NCBI GenBank assembly: GCA_026392045.1
Contig: JAPLCU010000035.1
Coordinates: 1-50,744, forward strand
Length of the DNA stretch: 50,744 nucleotides
DNA from: Armatimonadota bacterium
GTDB lineage: Bacteria > Armatimonadota > UBA5829
Reading direction: 5' to 3'
Positions 39,817 through 48,006 of the stretch are shown in pieces; position 1 is the first letter of the stretch; the number at the start of each line of letters is the position of its first letter. Made by a program: the position numbers and the translations under genes. The notes under the pieces were generated by a model. That model worked only from the letters and a program-made list of their open reading frames with translations, did not search any database and was not told the DNA's origin.

Positions 39817-41004
39817 ATGATAACCAACGAATCAATCAACGCAGCCGAAGTAATGGCGCTTGATAAAGAATATGTAATGCACACCTATGGCCGGTTGCCG
39901 GTGGTGTTTGTTCGGGGTGAGGGGTGCTTTGTCTATGATGCGGCGGGCAAGGAGTATTTGGACTTCGTCGCCGGAATCGCGGTTAACGGCCTGGGGCATT
40001 GCCCGCCGAAAGTGGTCGAGGCTATATGCAAGCAGGCTGGGACTCTAATTCATACGAGCAATCTCTATTACACCACGCTTCAGCCGCAGCTTGCGAAGCT
40101 ATTGGTCGAGCTTTCGGGGATGGGTAAGGCGTTCTTTTGCAATTCGGGCGCTGAAGCCAATGAGGCTGCGATTAAGCTTGCGCGGAAAGCTGCTAAGGCT
40201 TCAGGCAATCCGAACAAGAGCAATATTGTGACGGCTGAGCAGTCTTTCCACGGCCGAACCCTCGCGGCGATCACCGCAACGGGCCAGCCGAAGTATCAGA
40301 AATCGTTCACCCCTCTGGTTCCGGGATTTGGCTATATACCTTATAATGATGTTGAGGCGCTCAAGGCTGCGGTGAATGACGACACCTGCGCGGTTATGAT
40401 GGAGCCGGTGCAGGGCGAGAGCGGAGTCCACCCGGCCACGCTTGAGTTTCTAACGGCTGCGCGCGAGCTGTGCGATAAGTTTGACGCAGCGCTGATTTTC
40501 GATGAGGTGCAGACGGGCCTAGGGCGAACGGGTAAAATGTTCGGCTTCGAGCATTTCGGATTGAAACCCGATGTAATGACCCTCGCAAAGACCCTCGGCG
40601 GAGGTTTCCCAATCGGGGCTTGCCTTGCTGCGGGTAAATATGCAGATACTTTCGAGCCCGGCGACCATGCTTCCACTTTCGGCGGCACTCCGCTTGCATG
40701 CGCGGCGGGTATCGCCACCGTTTCAGAGATAATCGAAGGCAGATGGGCAGTCAACGCGGCTGAGGTCGGCGAGTATTTTAGAGCGCAGCTTGCGACGCTG
40801 CCCGGGATCAAAGAGGTGCGCGGGCTGGGGTTGATGATCGCGGCTGAGTTTACCGAACCGATAGCAAAGGATATGGCGGCGAAAGCGCTCGAAAATGGCC
40901 TGATTGTAAACCCAATCGGCGAGAACATTCTGCGCTTCGTCCCGCCGCTTATTGTCACAAAAGCGCTGGTGGATAGAGCGATGGCTACGCTTCGCGAGTG
41001 CTGA
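39817..41004 (+). CDS. argD: Acetylornithine aminotransferase
   Basis: PLP class-III aminotransferase making N-acetylornithine from the semialdehyde; it may also serve in lysine synthesis. 395 residues: RLPVVFVRGEGCFVYDAAGKEYLDF, FCNSGAEANEAAIKLARK, FHGRTLAAITATGQPKYQ, EPVQGESGVHPA, LIFDEVQTGLGRTGKMF, and the PLP Lys in TLAKTLGGGFPIGA. AGGAG lies before ATG 39817. Separated from argB by 3.8 kb of accessory DNA on the same strand. Confidence 0.96.
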   Translation: MITNESINAAEVMALDKEYVMHTYGRLPVVFVRGEGCFVYDAAGKEYLDFVAGIAVNGLGHCPPKVVEAICKQAGTLIHTSNLYYTTLQPQLAKLLVELSGMGKAFFCNSGAEANEAAIKLARKAAKASGNPNKSNIVTAEQSFHGRTLAAITATGQPKYQKSFTPLVPGFGYIPYNDVEALKAAVNDDTCAVMMEPVQGESGVHPATLEFLTAARELCDKFDAALIFDEVQTGLGRTGKMFGFEHFGLKPDVMTLAKTLGGGFPIGACLAAGKYADTFEPGDHASTFGGTPLACAAGIATVSEIIEGRWAVNAAEVGEYFRAQLATLPGIKEVRGLGLMIAAEFTEPIAKDMAAKALENGLIVNPIGENILRFVPPLIVTKALVDRAMATLREC

Positions 41005-41193
41005 ATTAGTTGCTTCGGTATCCTGATGCCGAAGCTTTCGGGATTGGTTGCTGGTTGCTTCGGTATCCTGATGCCGAAGCTTTCGGGATTAGTTAGTTAC
41101 TTCGGTATCCTGATGCCGAAGCTTTCGGGATTTCCATTCCGCCTGCGGCTGCATTCAAATCCCGAAACACATTCAAGTATATAGGAGAATATT
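41005..41193. repeat. Three tandem GCTTCGG palindromes plus TTTCGGGATT unit
   Basis: Three copies (about 41011-41040, 41053-41085, 41099-41128) of the palindrome also found near 1950, 2665, 2705 and 19467, followed by a TTTCCATTCCGCCTGCGGCT unit. They sit between argD and argF and would all be transcribed. Confidence 0.85.
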
Positions 41194-42150
41194 ATGCAAA
41201 CACTCATCGAGGCAGGAAAACGGCTCAAAGGCCGAAGTCTTCTCGGCATATCAGACCTCACCAAGGCCGAAATAGATGCCATATTCGATATATCAAAACA
41301 GCTCAAAGAGCTTATAATATCGCCCGCCGATCAGCGCAAAATCTTAGAAGGTAAAACCCTTGCTATGATCTTTGAAAAACCGAGTTTGCGGACGCGGGTA
41401 TCGTTTGAAACAGGCATTTTCCAGCTCGGCGGGCATGGGATTTTCCTCGGCCCCAGCGATATCAGCCTGGGCAAGCGCGAGAGCATCAGCGACATAGCCA
41501 ATAATCTCGGGCGGATGGTGGACATCATCATGGCGCGGGTTTTTGCGCACAGCTCAGTGGTTGGGCTTGCAGAAAATGCCGGCGTTCCGGTGATTAACGG
41601 CCTCTGCGATATGGAGCACCCATGCCAGGCGCTGGCGGATTTTCAGACAATAATTGAGCACAAAGGCAAGCTTGAGGGTCTGAAGCTGGCGTTCGTCGGC
41701 GACGGCAACAACGTCGCGCACTCGCTCATGCTGCTTGCGGCAAAAGTGGGAACGAACTTCGCCATCGGCTGCCCCAAAGGCTACGAACCCGACGCAAACA
41801 TAGTCGCGCAAGCCAAAGAATTCGCCAAAGAAACCGGCGCAGTGATCGAAATATTCAACGATCCCGCAGCCGCAGCCAAAGCCGCCGATATTGTCTACAC
41901 AGACGTCTGGGCAAGTATGGGCCAGGAATCCGAAGCCGCCGCACGAGAGAAAATATTCACGCCGTTCCAGGTAAACTCTGCTCTAATGGCAAATGCCAAA
42001 CCAGACGCCATATTCATGCACTGCCTACCCGCCCACAGAGGTTCGGAAGTGACAGACGAAGTAATAGACTCGCCGCAAAGCGTCGTTTTCGACGAAGCGG
42101 AAAATAGATTGCATGCGCAGAAGGCGGTGATGGTATTACTAGGGAGATGA
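41194..42150 (+). CDS. argF: Ornithine carbamoyltransferase
   Basis: Makes citrulline from ornithine and carbamoyl phosphate. 318 residues. The carbamoyl-phosphate site reads EKPSLRTRVSFETG (usual S-T-R-T-R has Leu here). The pattern DISLGKRESISDIANNLGRMVD is followed by FAHSSVVGLAENAGVPVING, MEHPCQALADFQTI, FVGDGNNVAHSLM and the ornithine-site MHCLPAHRGSEV. AGGAG precedes ATG 41194. Confidence 0.97.
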   Translation: MQTLIEAGKRLKGRSLLGISDLTKAEIDAIFDISKQLKELIISPADQRKILEGKTLAMIFEKPSLRTRVSFETGIFQLGGHGIFLGPSDISLGKRESISDIANNLGRMVDIIMARVFAHSSVVGLAENAGVPVINGLCDMEHPCQALADFQTIIEHKGKLEGLKLAFVGDGNNVAHSLMLLAAKVGTNFAIGCPKGYEPDANIVAQAKEFAKETGAVIEIFNDPAAAAKAADIVYTDVWASMGQESEAAAREKIFTPFQVNSALMANAKPDAIFMHCLPAHRGSEVTDEVIDSPQSVVFDEAENRLHAQKAVMVLLGR

Positions 42151-42193
42151 GAGGGAGTGGAAAGCTGAAAGTGGAAAGCGGAAAGCAGGGAAC
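42150..42193. repeat. GGAAAGTGGAAAGC run left of the four-helix-bundle gene
   Basis: GTGGAAAGCTGAAAGTGGAA and continuing words. The inverse (CTTTCCGCTTTCC) occurs at 42588-42620 on the other side of the next gene. Confidence 0.7.
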
Positions 42194-42583
42194 ATGAAGC
42201 TGGACACAGTGTTTAGATTCGAACGCTTAGCAATATGGCAAAAGAGCGTGCAATTTGCTGATATTGTCTATCGTGTTAGCAGTGGCTTCCCAACTAGAGA
42301 GCAGTATGGACTCACTTCTCAGCTGAGGCGTGCGGCTGTCTCGATTAGCGCGAATATTGCCGAAGGCAGCTCGAGAAAACACAACAAGGATTTCTCACGA
42401 TACATCGAAATCTCATTTGGGTCACTCTGCGAGACTATTTCGCATTTGCGCATCGCAGAGATGCAAAGCTTACTAACTAAAGATCAATACATCGAACTCT
42501 ACGGCTTAGCAGCTGAATTGAGTAAAATGCTAAGCGCGTTCAGAAACACTTTGGGAGATTGGAACACCGGTCAGTCGGAATAG
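42194..42583 (+). CDS. Four-helix-bundle protein (23S rRNA intervening-sequence type)
   Basis: 129 residues of the four-helix-bundle family often found in 23S rRNA insertions and as scattered genes; role unknown. Motifs: RFERLAIWQKSVQFADIVY, FPTREQYGLTSQLRRAAVSISANIAEG, SRKHNKDFSRYIEISFGSLCE and an end with KMLSAFRNTL. It sits between argF and argG on the same strand and is bordered by inverted GGAAAGCGGAAAGC-type runs, as if it arrived as a small cassette. Confidence 0.88.
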   Translation: MKLDTVFRFERLAIWQKSVQFADIVYRVSSGFPTREQYGLTSQLRRAAVSISANIAEGSSRKHNKDFSRYIEISFGSLCETISHLRIAEMQSLLTKDQYIELYGLAAELSKMLSAFRNTLGDWNTGQSE

Positions 42584-42637
42584 CATTTAGCTTTCCGCTT
42601 TCCGCTTTCCACTTTCCACTAAAATCGGAGGATTTTT

Positions 42638-43831
42638 ATGCCAAAAAAGACTGTTCTTATCGTCTACTCCGGGGGGCTCGATACCTCCGTTTGCATCCCT
42701 ATGATGCGCGAGGATTATGGGTTTGACCATGTGGTCACGGTTACCGTGGACGTTGGTCTGCCCGCAGGTGAACTGAAGCAGGCCGAGGAAAAGGCCAAGC
42801 TTCTGGGCACCGAGCACTATTCAATCGATGCGCGGGAGGAGTTCGTCACAGACTACATCTTCCCCGCAATCAAGGCCAATGGCGATTACCAGGGCTATCC
42901 AATAAGCACCTCAATTGCAAGGCCGTTGATTGCTATGAAAGCGGTGGAGGTCGCGAAGAAGCTCAATGTGGATGCGTTTTGCCACGGCTGCACCGGCAAA
43001 GGAAACGATCAGTTCAGGTTCGAGTTTGTCATGCGCACTTTCATGCCGGATACACCCATCATCGCCCCCATGCGCGAGCACACTATGACCCGCACATGGG
43101 AAATCGAATACGCTCAGAAGAAGGGTATCCCAATCGGCCAGAGCATTAATAAAATCTGGAGTATTGATGAGAACCTCTGGGGGCGCTCGATAGAGGGCGG
43201 GCTTCTTGAGGAGCCGAATTACGCTCCGCCGGAGGAGATTTTCACCTGGACCAAGAGCTGGAAAAATGCGAAATCCACCCCAACCGAGGTCACAATCGAG
43301 TTTGCGAATGGCGTGCCTGTCGCTATCGATGGCGTGAAGATGAGCCCGCTGGATTTGATCCTCAAGGCGCATGAAATCGCCGGTGACAACGGCGTGGGCA
43401 GAGTGGACATCATGGAAGACCGCATGATCGGCCTCAAGGTGCGTGAAAACTACGAGTGCCCAGCCGCAAGAATAATTATTCCTGCGCATAAGGCGCTCGA
43501 AGACCTCGTCTGCACCACCGAGGAGCGCGCTTTCAAGGTTCTGGTAGACCAGAAATGGGGCGAACTCGCCTACGAAGGCCTGTGGTTCGACCCGTTCAAA
43601 GACGACCTGGAAGCGTTCATCAACCAAATCCAGCCGCGCGTAACCGGCGCCGTCACCCTGCGCCTGTTCAAGGGCAGCTGCCAGGTGATAGGCCGCGCAA
43701 GCAAATACGCGCTCTACAACGAAGACCTTGCATCGTTCGATAGCAAGACCTTCGACCAAAGCGAGGCCGTCGGCATAGTCAAAACCCACGGCATGCAGGC
43801 GAGAATGTATCGGACTGTTAAGGATAAGTAG
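42638..43831 (+). CDS. argG: Argininosuccinate synthase
   Basis: Joins citrulline and aspartate with ATP. 397 residues: VLIVYSGGLDTSVCIPMM (N-type ATP loop), FCHGCTGKGNDQFRFE, SINKIWSIDENLWGRSIEGG, and LDLILKAHEIAGDNGVGRVD-type segments. CGGAGG before ATG 42638. Last arg gene in the window; argH, argC and argJ are not seen here. Confidence 0.97.
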   Translation: MPKKTVLIVYSGGLDTSVCIPMMREDYGFDHVVTVTVDVGLPAGELKQAEEKAKLLGTEHYSIDAREEFVTDYIFPAIKANGDYQGYPISTSIARPLIAMKAVEVAKKLNVDAFCHGCTGKGNDQFRFEFVMRTFMPDTPIIAPMREHTMTRTWEIEYAQKKGIPIGQSINKIWSIDENLWGRSIEGGLLEEPNYAPPEEIFTWTKSWKNAKSTPTEVTIEFANGVPVAIDGVKMSPLDLILKAHEIAGDNGVGRVDIMEDRMIGLKVRENYECPAARIIIPAHKALEDLVCTTEERAFKVLVDQKWGELAYEGLWFDPFKDDLEAFINQIQPRVTGAVTLRLFKGSCQVIGRASKYALYNEDLASFDSKTFDQSEAVGIVKTHGMQARMYRTVKDK

Positions 43832-43950
43832 TTGAGAGCTGAGAGTGGAGGGTGGAGAGTTTGTCTCTGCCCTTTCTCAATCAGGAACGGACGTGGGCAT
43901 TCTTATCCGCATCACCACAAACAGGTATAGCGCGAATATGGAGAATTCAT

Positions 43951-44718
43951 ATGGTTAAAGAGACGCAGAAGGACAAAATACGTAGCGCAGTTATGTCAAT
44001 ACTACAAGCTAATCCGCAGGGATTAAGGCATGGCGAGCTGGTACAGAGTGTACAAGATTTTCTTCCCGCTGTGCCAAGAAACACTATACATGGCAATATT
44101 CACCAGATGGTAACGGAAGAGAGTTCCCAACTGTATAGACCAAGTCCTGGACTATACATGTTGAGAAGCACCGATGAGGAATCACTCGACCAGATTATCA
44201 AGAAGGCCATAGAACAAAAGGACTTGGACGAGAGTCACTTCTACCAGCCATTTGCTGAATGGCTGAGAGATGAACTAAATGAGTGCACTGAAGCTGTAAG
44301 ATTCGGAGGTGGCAGTCTTGGTAAGAAATGGGGTACACCGGACGTAATCGGAGTAAACCGTCCAGCAAAGCGAGCAATGATTCAATTCGATCCCGAGATA
44401 ATCACTGCGGAGGTAAAACTAGACCCATCGCAAGTAATCACTGCTTTTGGCCAAGCAGTTGCCTACAGACTCTTCAGTAACAAGGTCTATCTCGCCTTGC
44501 CCGAAGAGATATCTTTGGATGACAAGAGTAGGATGGAGGCTCTTTGCATACTTTTTGGCATTGGGCTGGTTCTGTTCAAGACAGACCCTGCTAAACCAGA
44601 ATTTCAAATTCGCGTGAGGGCACAGAAGCATAGCACTGACATGTTCTACACCAATGACTTTGTGGACAGATTAGACAAGGCTGATAGTAAGTCCTGTGCG
44701 ATATTATTCGGCGGCTGA
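43951..44718 (+). CDS. HTH plus PD-(D/E)XK-like nuclease-domain protein
   Basis: 255 residues. An N-terminal winged-helix-like domain (about 8-70: QANPQGLRHGELVQSVQDFL, TIHGNIHQMVTEESSQLYR, PGLYML) is followed by a linker and a C-terminal domain with GTPDVIGV and, after a spacer, ITAEVKLDP, the D...E-x-K spacing of PD-(D/E)XK folds, then ITAFGQAVAYRLFSNKVYLAL. Such domains occur in restriction-type and mobile-element nucleases. ATG 43951 has GGAGAATTC upstream; the frame upstream to 43852 has no ribosome site. It may act with the small gene after it. Confidence 0.62.
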   Translation: MVKETQKDKIRSAVMSILQANPQGLRHGELVQSVQDFLPAVPRNTIHGNIHQMVTEESSQLYRPSPGLYMLRSTDEESLDQIIKKAIEQKDLDESHFYQPFAEWLRDELNECTEAVRFGGGSLGKKWGTPDVIGVNRPAKRAMIQFDPEIITAEVKLDPSQVITAFGQAVAYRLFSNKVYLALPEEISLDDKSRMEALCILFGIGLVLFKTDPAKPEFQIRVRAQKHSTDMFYTNDFVDRLDKADSKSCAILFGG

Positions 44719-44743
44719 TGGAGAAAACTACGCGAGGCACGAA

Positions 44744-44911
44744 ATGAAGAATATGGCGTTGGTTACAATTGACGACATTGATTTGCTGGAACAGATGCTG
44801 GAGGCGTTGGAAGATCAGTTGGATATGCCGATCATAAAAGAACGGCTTTCGGAAGCTAAGCGTGGAGATACAGTGTCTTGGGAAACAATCAAATCGCGCT
44901 TGAAGAAATAA
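44744..44911 (+). CDS. Small antitoxin-like protein
   Basis: 55 residues, MKNMALVTIDDIDLLEQMLE, then ALEDQLDMPIIKERLSEA and TVSWETIKSRLKK. The ALEDxLD...IIxER...SWExIKxRL pattern is seen in RelB/Phd-type antitoxin ends and orphan antitoxins. GAGG is 6 nt before the ATG. It begins 25 nt after the HTH-nuclease gene, so the two may be co-expressed, but no RelE-type toxin is next to it. Confidence 0.55.
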   Translation: MKNMALVTIDDIDLLEQMLEALEDQLDMPIIKERLSEAKRGDTVSWETIKSRLKK

Positions 44912-44916
44912 ACGCT

Positions 44917-44941
44917 GGGCCGAGAGATTTTCTCCCGGCCC
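44917..44941. terminator. Bidirectional terminator-like hairpin
   Basis: GGGCCGAGAGA-TTT-TCTCCCGGCCC, one mismatch, between the convergent antitoxin-like and DUF885 genes. The T tract is weak. Confidence 0.55.
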
Positions 44942-44970
44942 AACAACTATCAGTCCATCCAACTATCAGA

Positions 44971-46617
44971 CTATCCGACCATCTCCCCAAACAGCTTCTT
45001 CCGAATCAACTTGGGCGTCAAAGCTCCGCACGCCAGCAATTCATTGTGGAAAGTCTTCAGGTCGAACGCCGAGCCTTTGCGGCGCTTGTATTCGTCGAAT
45101 GTCTTCAATAGCTCCAGCTTGCCGATGAGATAAGACATCGGCTGGGTGGGCGCGAGGGTGTAGCGGACGCATTCGCCCATGGCATCGGGCCACTCGAAGC
45201 CTGCGCGGTCTACCAGCATCTGCGCGGCGGTCTCAAGCGACATTCCTCGCGTCTGGATTCCTACGTCTATCACAATCCTGCACGCGCGCCAAAGTTGTTC
45301 CTTGAGGCGGAAAATCTTGGTGTCGATGTCGCCAAGAAAACCCTTTTCCTCCATGAGTTGCTCGGTGTAAAACGCCCAGCCCTCTTCGTGGAGCGTGGAG
45401 ACACATCCGAACTTGCGCGCCAAAGTGCCGTAGAGGTTCGCCCATACGAATTGAACATGATGACCGGGGTAACCTTCGTGGACGGCGTGGATCGGTATTT
45501 TGGCCCATGGATGACTGCGAAGCCTCGCCTCGCGCTGGTCGGGCGGAAGATTGGGGTCGATAGGAGTCACTCCAAACACGCCCACCTGCTCCTTGGCAAA
45601 CGGTCCGGGAGGCCCATACGAGCAAAACGGCAGCAGATGCCAGACATACTTCGGGTGCTCGTGCATTTCCATGCGCTCGCCCTCAGGCAGCGTCATAAGG
45701 TCCTGATCTATAATAAACTGGCGCGAATCAGCCATGGCTTTGGCATAAGCAGGCACAATCTCATCCGCTGCAGGGTGCTTTTTGCTGATTTCGAATACTA
45801 TCTCGTTGCGCGTACCGCTATAGCCTGCGCTTTCGGCGAGATCATCGAATTGCCGCTCAGTTTCCTCGATTAGCTCCCAACCCTTAAGCTCCAGGTCGTC
45901 TGCGGTGACATCCATCATGTGGGTCTCGCGGAGCATTCTGTTGAACATATCCTCGCCCGCCGCGAAACCGCCGTTAGCATTCGGCAGCAGGTCTTCTTCG
46001 AGAAATCTGAGGTAATCTCTTGCAGCTTCGGCAGCCTTAGCGCTCGCCTCGATAACTTTCTGCGCAAGCTCAGGGACTTGCTGGGCGATCAGAGGAATAT
46101 CGTTCTCGAAGAAGCTGATCCCGCCTTTGGTCATTCCGATGCTGAGTTGCGTCCAGGCCTTGCCGGGCTGCGTGAGATTCTTCTTTCCCTGTTCGAGAAG
46201 CGACGGGATCTCCGAGAGCCTGCCGATAAGACTCGTAAGACGCTCATTAAGCGGAGCAAAATCTCTGATAATAAGTTCGTTGCAACCGGACAAAGCTCGG
46301 CCAATATACTGCTGCGGCGCGCGGCGATAGCCCTGCACTTCCTCAAATCCTCTTATCTGCGAACCCGTGTACGCAACCATCAGCTCAGCGTCAATTTGCG
46401 TGTCCAAATCATTACTTGCAAGCGCGGCCTCGAATTTTCGCCGAAATTCCCCCACTCGGCGATTATTGGCTTCCATTCTATCTATGCTCGCATCGCCGAG
46501 CCTGTGATCGTTCGTATGAACGCCCTGATGAGTGGCCCAGGTCGGATGCTCTTCCAGCATCCAATCCACCATCTCCTGAACATCGCGCTCGAATTGATGC
46601 TTCAAATTATCTGCCAT
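44971..46617 (-). CDS. DUF885-family putative metallo-carboxypeptidase-like protein
   Basis: 548 residues, mostly helical, no signal peptide. The family zinc motif is present as AVHEGYPGHHVQF (HExxH-like H-E-G-x-P-G-H-H), with the later ligand-type segment STLHEEGWAFYTEQLMEE. Other family segments: HPTWATHQGVH near the start, DLELKGWELIEETE, and LAPTQPMSYLIGKLELL. Members are presumed peptidases without firm substrates. GGAG (rev) precedes ATG 46617. Monocistronic. Confidence 0.85.
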   Translation of the reverse strand: MADNLKHQFERDVQEMVDWMLEEHPTWATHQGVHTNDHRLGDASIDRMEANNRRVGEFRRKFEAALASNDLDTQIDAELMVAYTGSQIRGFEEVQGYRRAPQQYIGRALSGCNELIIRDFAPLNERLTSLIGRLSEIPSLLEQGKKNLTQPGKAWTQLSIGMTKGGISFFENDIPLIAQQVPELAQKVIEASAKAAEAARDYLRFLEEDLLPNANGGFAAGEDMFNRMLRETHMMDVTADDLELKGWELIEETERQFDDLAESAGYSGTRNEIVFEISKKHPAADEIVPAYAKAMADSRQFIIDQDLMTLPEGERMEMHEHPKYVWHLLPFCSYGPPGPFAKEQVGVFGVTPIDPNLPPDQREARLRSHPWAKIPIHAVHEGYPGHHVQFVWANLYGTLARKFGCVSTLHEEGWAFYTEQLMEEKGFLGDIDTKIFRLKEQLWRACRIVIDVGIQTRGMSLETAAQMLVDRAGFEWPDAMGECVRYTLAPTQPMSYLIGKLELLKTFDEYKRRKGSAFDLKTFHNELLACGALTPKLIRKKLFGEMVG

Positions 46618-46766
46618 ATTGGTGTCTCCTCCCCATCGGATATATTAGGTGTATAATACGCCGTATATGCAAACATAGTAAATAGGCGCAAGGCAGATAG
46701 GCTATACTATTTTGCAAAAACCTGTAGTATAATAGTATTTAACGATTCCAAGGAGGATTTCAGGTT

Positions 46767-47900
46767 ATGAAAACGAATCTTGGCCGCATTTCTCGCATAG
46801 GAATGTTGGCGCTGCTTCTCGTATTGGCGTTTGGGGCGCATGCTCAGGCGGCGATGCTCATGACGCCATATTTACAGGCTGTTACCGAAACCAGCGTGTG
46901 TGTGATGGTCGAATGCGACACCAAAGACCCAGTCACCGTGCAATATGGCCCCAAGGTCGAATATGGCAAAACGGCAACCACCGAAATTACTCTCCCCACC
47001 GACACAAAAGCGGCTGAAACCTATGTGCATAGGATCAAGCTGATTGGTCTGAAAGCAAATTCGCTCTATCACTACCGCGCAACCCAGGATAAAACTACGT
47101 ATACCACCGATTACACGTTCAATACTGCCGTGACCCCAGGAAAACCGTTCAGATTCGCCGCGCTGGGGGATTTTAGAAGCGGTACGGCTATTCATGAGGC
47201 AATCGTAGCTAAAATAAAGACCGCTAACCCCAGATTTTCCATCTACGGCGGTGACCTTTGCAATGATAACTCATATAAAATGTTCAAGAAAGAGTTCTTC
47301 CAGCCCAATGAGCTGGCCCTGAGCGCGAGCGCGCCATTTTTCAACACGCCTGGCAACCATGAAGGCTGGTCTCAAAACACCAAGGCATTCACACAATCCC
47401 CGTTGGCTCCGGCTGACGCGCAGGGTTATTATTCATTCGATTACGGCGACGCGCACTTCGTTTCGATCAATAACCAGACCAATTACGGCGAAAACAGCGC
47501 GCAATGGAAATTCGTTAAGAAAGATTTGGAGAATTCCAAAAAACTCTGGAAAATAGTCTTCTTCCACGAACCTGCATATTGCGCCGGCGGACATAACGAA
47601 AACAAAAATATGGTCGCAATGACCACCAAGCTCTTTGAGCCTAATAGGGTAAACATTGTCATAGCAGGTCACACTCATCTATATCAGCATAATCTGGTCA
47701 ATGGCATTCACCACTTCGTTCTGGGAGCCGCAGGCGCGCCGCTCTACGAACCCGGCGCCGCGCCTTACGTCCTTAAATCAGCCAAGGTGCAGCATTACGC
47801 AATCATTGATGTAACCAAAGACAAGCTCGTGGTGAATGTCTACAAAGAAGACGGCTCGCAGCTTGATAAGCTGGAGCTTGCTAATCCAGCTAAGAAGTAG
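46767..47900 (+). CDS. Secreted purple-acid-phosphatase-like metallophosphoesterase
   Basis: 377 residues. Signal peptide (LALLLVLAFGAHAQA, cleavage about 30), then an N-terminal fibronectin/PAP-N domain (about 33-125: MTPYLQAVTETSVCVMVECD...HYRATQ) and a metallophosphoesterase core: FAALGDFRSG, IYGGDLCND, NTPGNHEG, KIVFFHEPAY and IAGHTHLYQH give the two-metal ligand set. Likely frees phosphate from organic esters outside the inner membrane. GGAGG before ATG 46767. It ends at a strong terminator shared with the convergent beta-helix gene. Confidence 0.9.
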   Translation: MKTNLGRISRIGMLALLLVLAFGAHAQAAMLMTPYLQAVTETSVCVMVECDTKDPVTVQYGPKVEYGKTATTEITLPTDTKAAETYVHRIKLIGLKANSLYHYRATQDKTTYTTDYTFNTAVTPGKPFRFAALGDFRSGTAIHEAIVAKIKTANPRFSIYGGDLCNDNSYKMFKKEFFQPNELALSASAPFFNTPGNHEGWSQNTKAFTQSPLAPADAQGYYSFDYGDAHFVSINNQTNYGENSAQWKFVKKDLENSKKLWKIVFFHEPAYCAGGHNENKNMVAMTTKLFEPNRVNIVIAGHTHLYQHNLVNGIHHFVLGAAGAPLYEPGAAPYVLKSAKVQHYAIIDVTKDKLVVNVYKEDGSQLDKLELANPAKK

Positions 47901-47942
47901 TATGTGAGCATGCTGAACTCCGTCGAAGCGCCCAGCATACAA

Positions 47943-47984
47943 AGAAGCCCCCGGAGGTAGAGAACCAACGGGGGCTTCTATTTT
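47943..47984. terminator. Bidirectional Rho-independent terminator
   Basis: 11-bp stem AGAAGCCCCCG/CGGGGGCTTCT (47943-47953 / 47969-47979), followed on + by ATTTT and on - by TTTGTATG. Lies between convergent genes. Confidence 0.9.
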
Positions 47985-48006
47985 GACCCATTGTCGAGCA
48001 CTGCAC

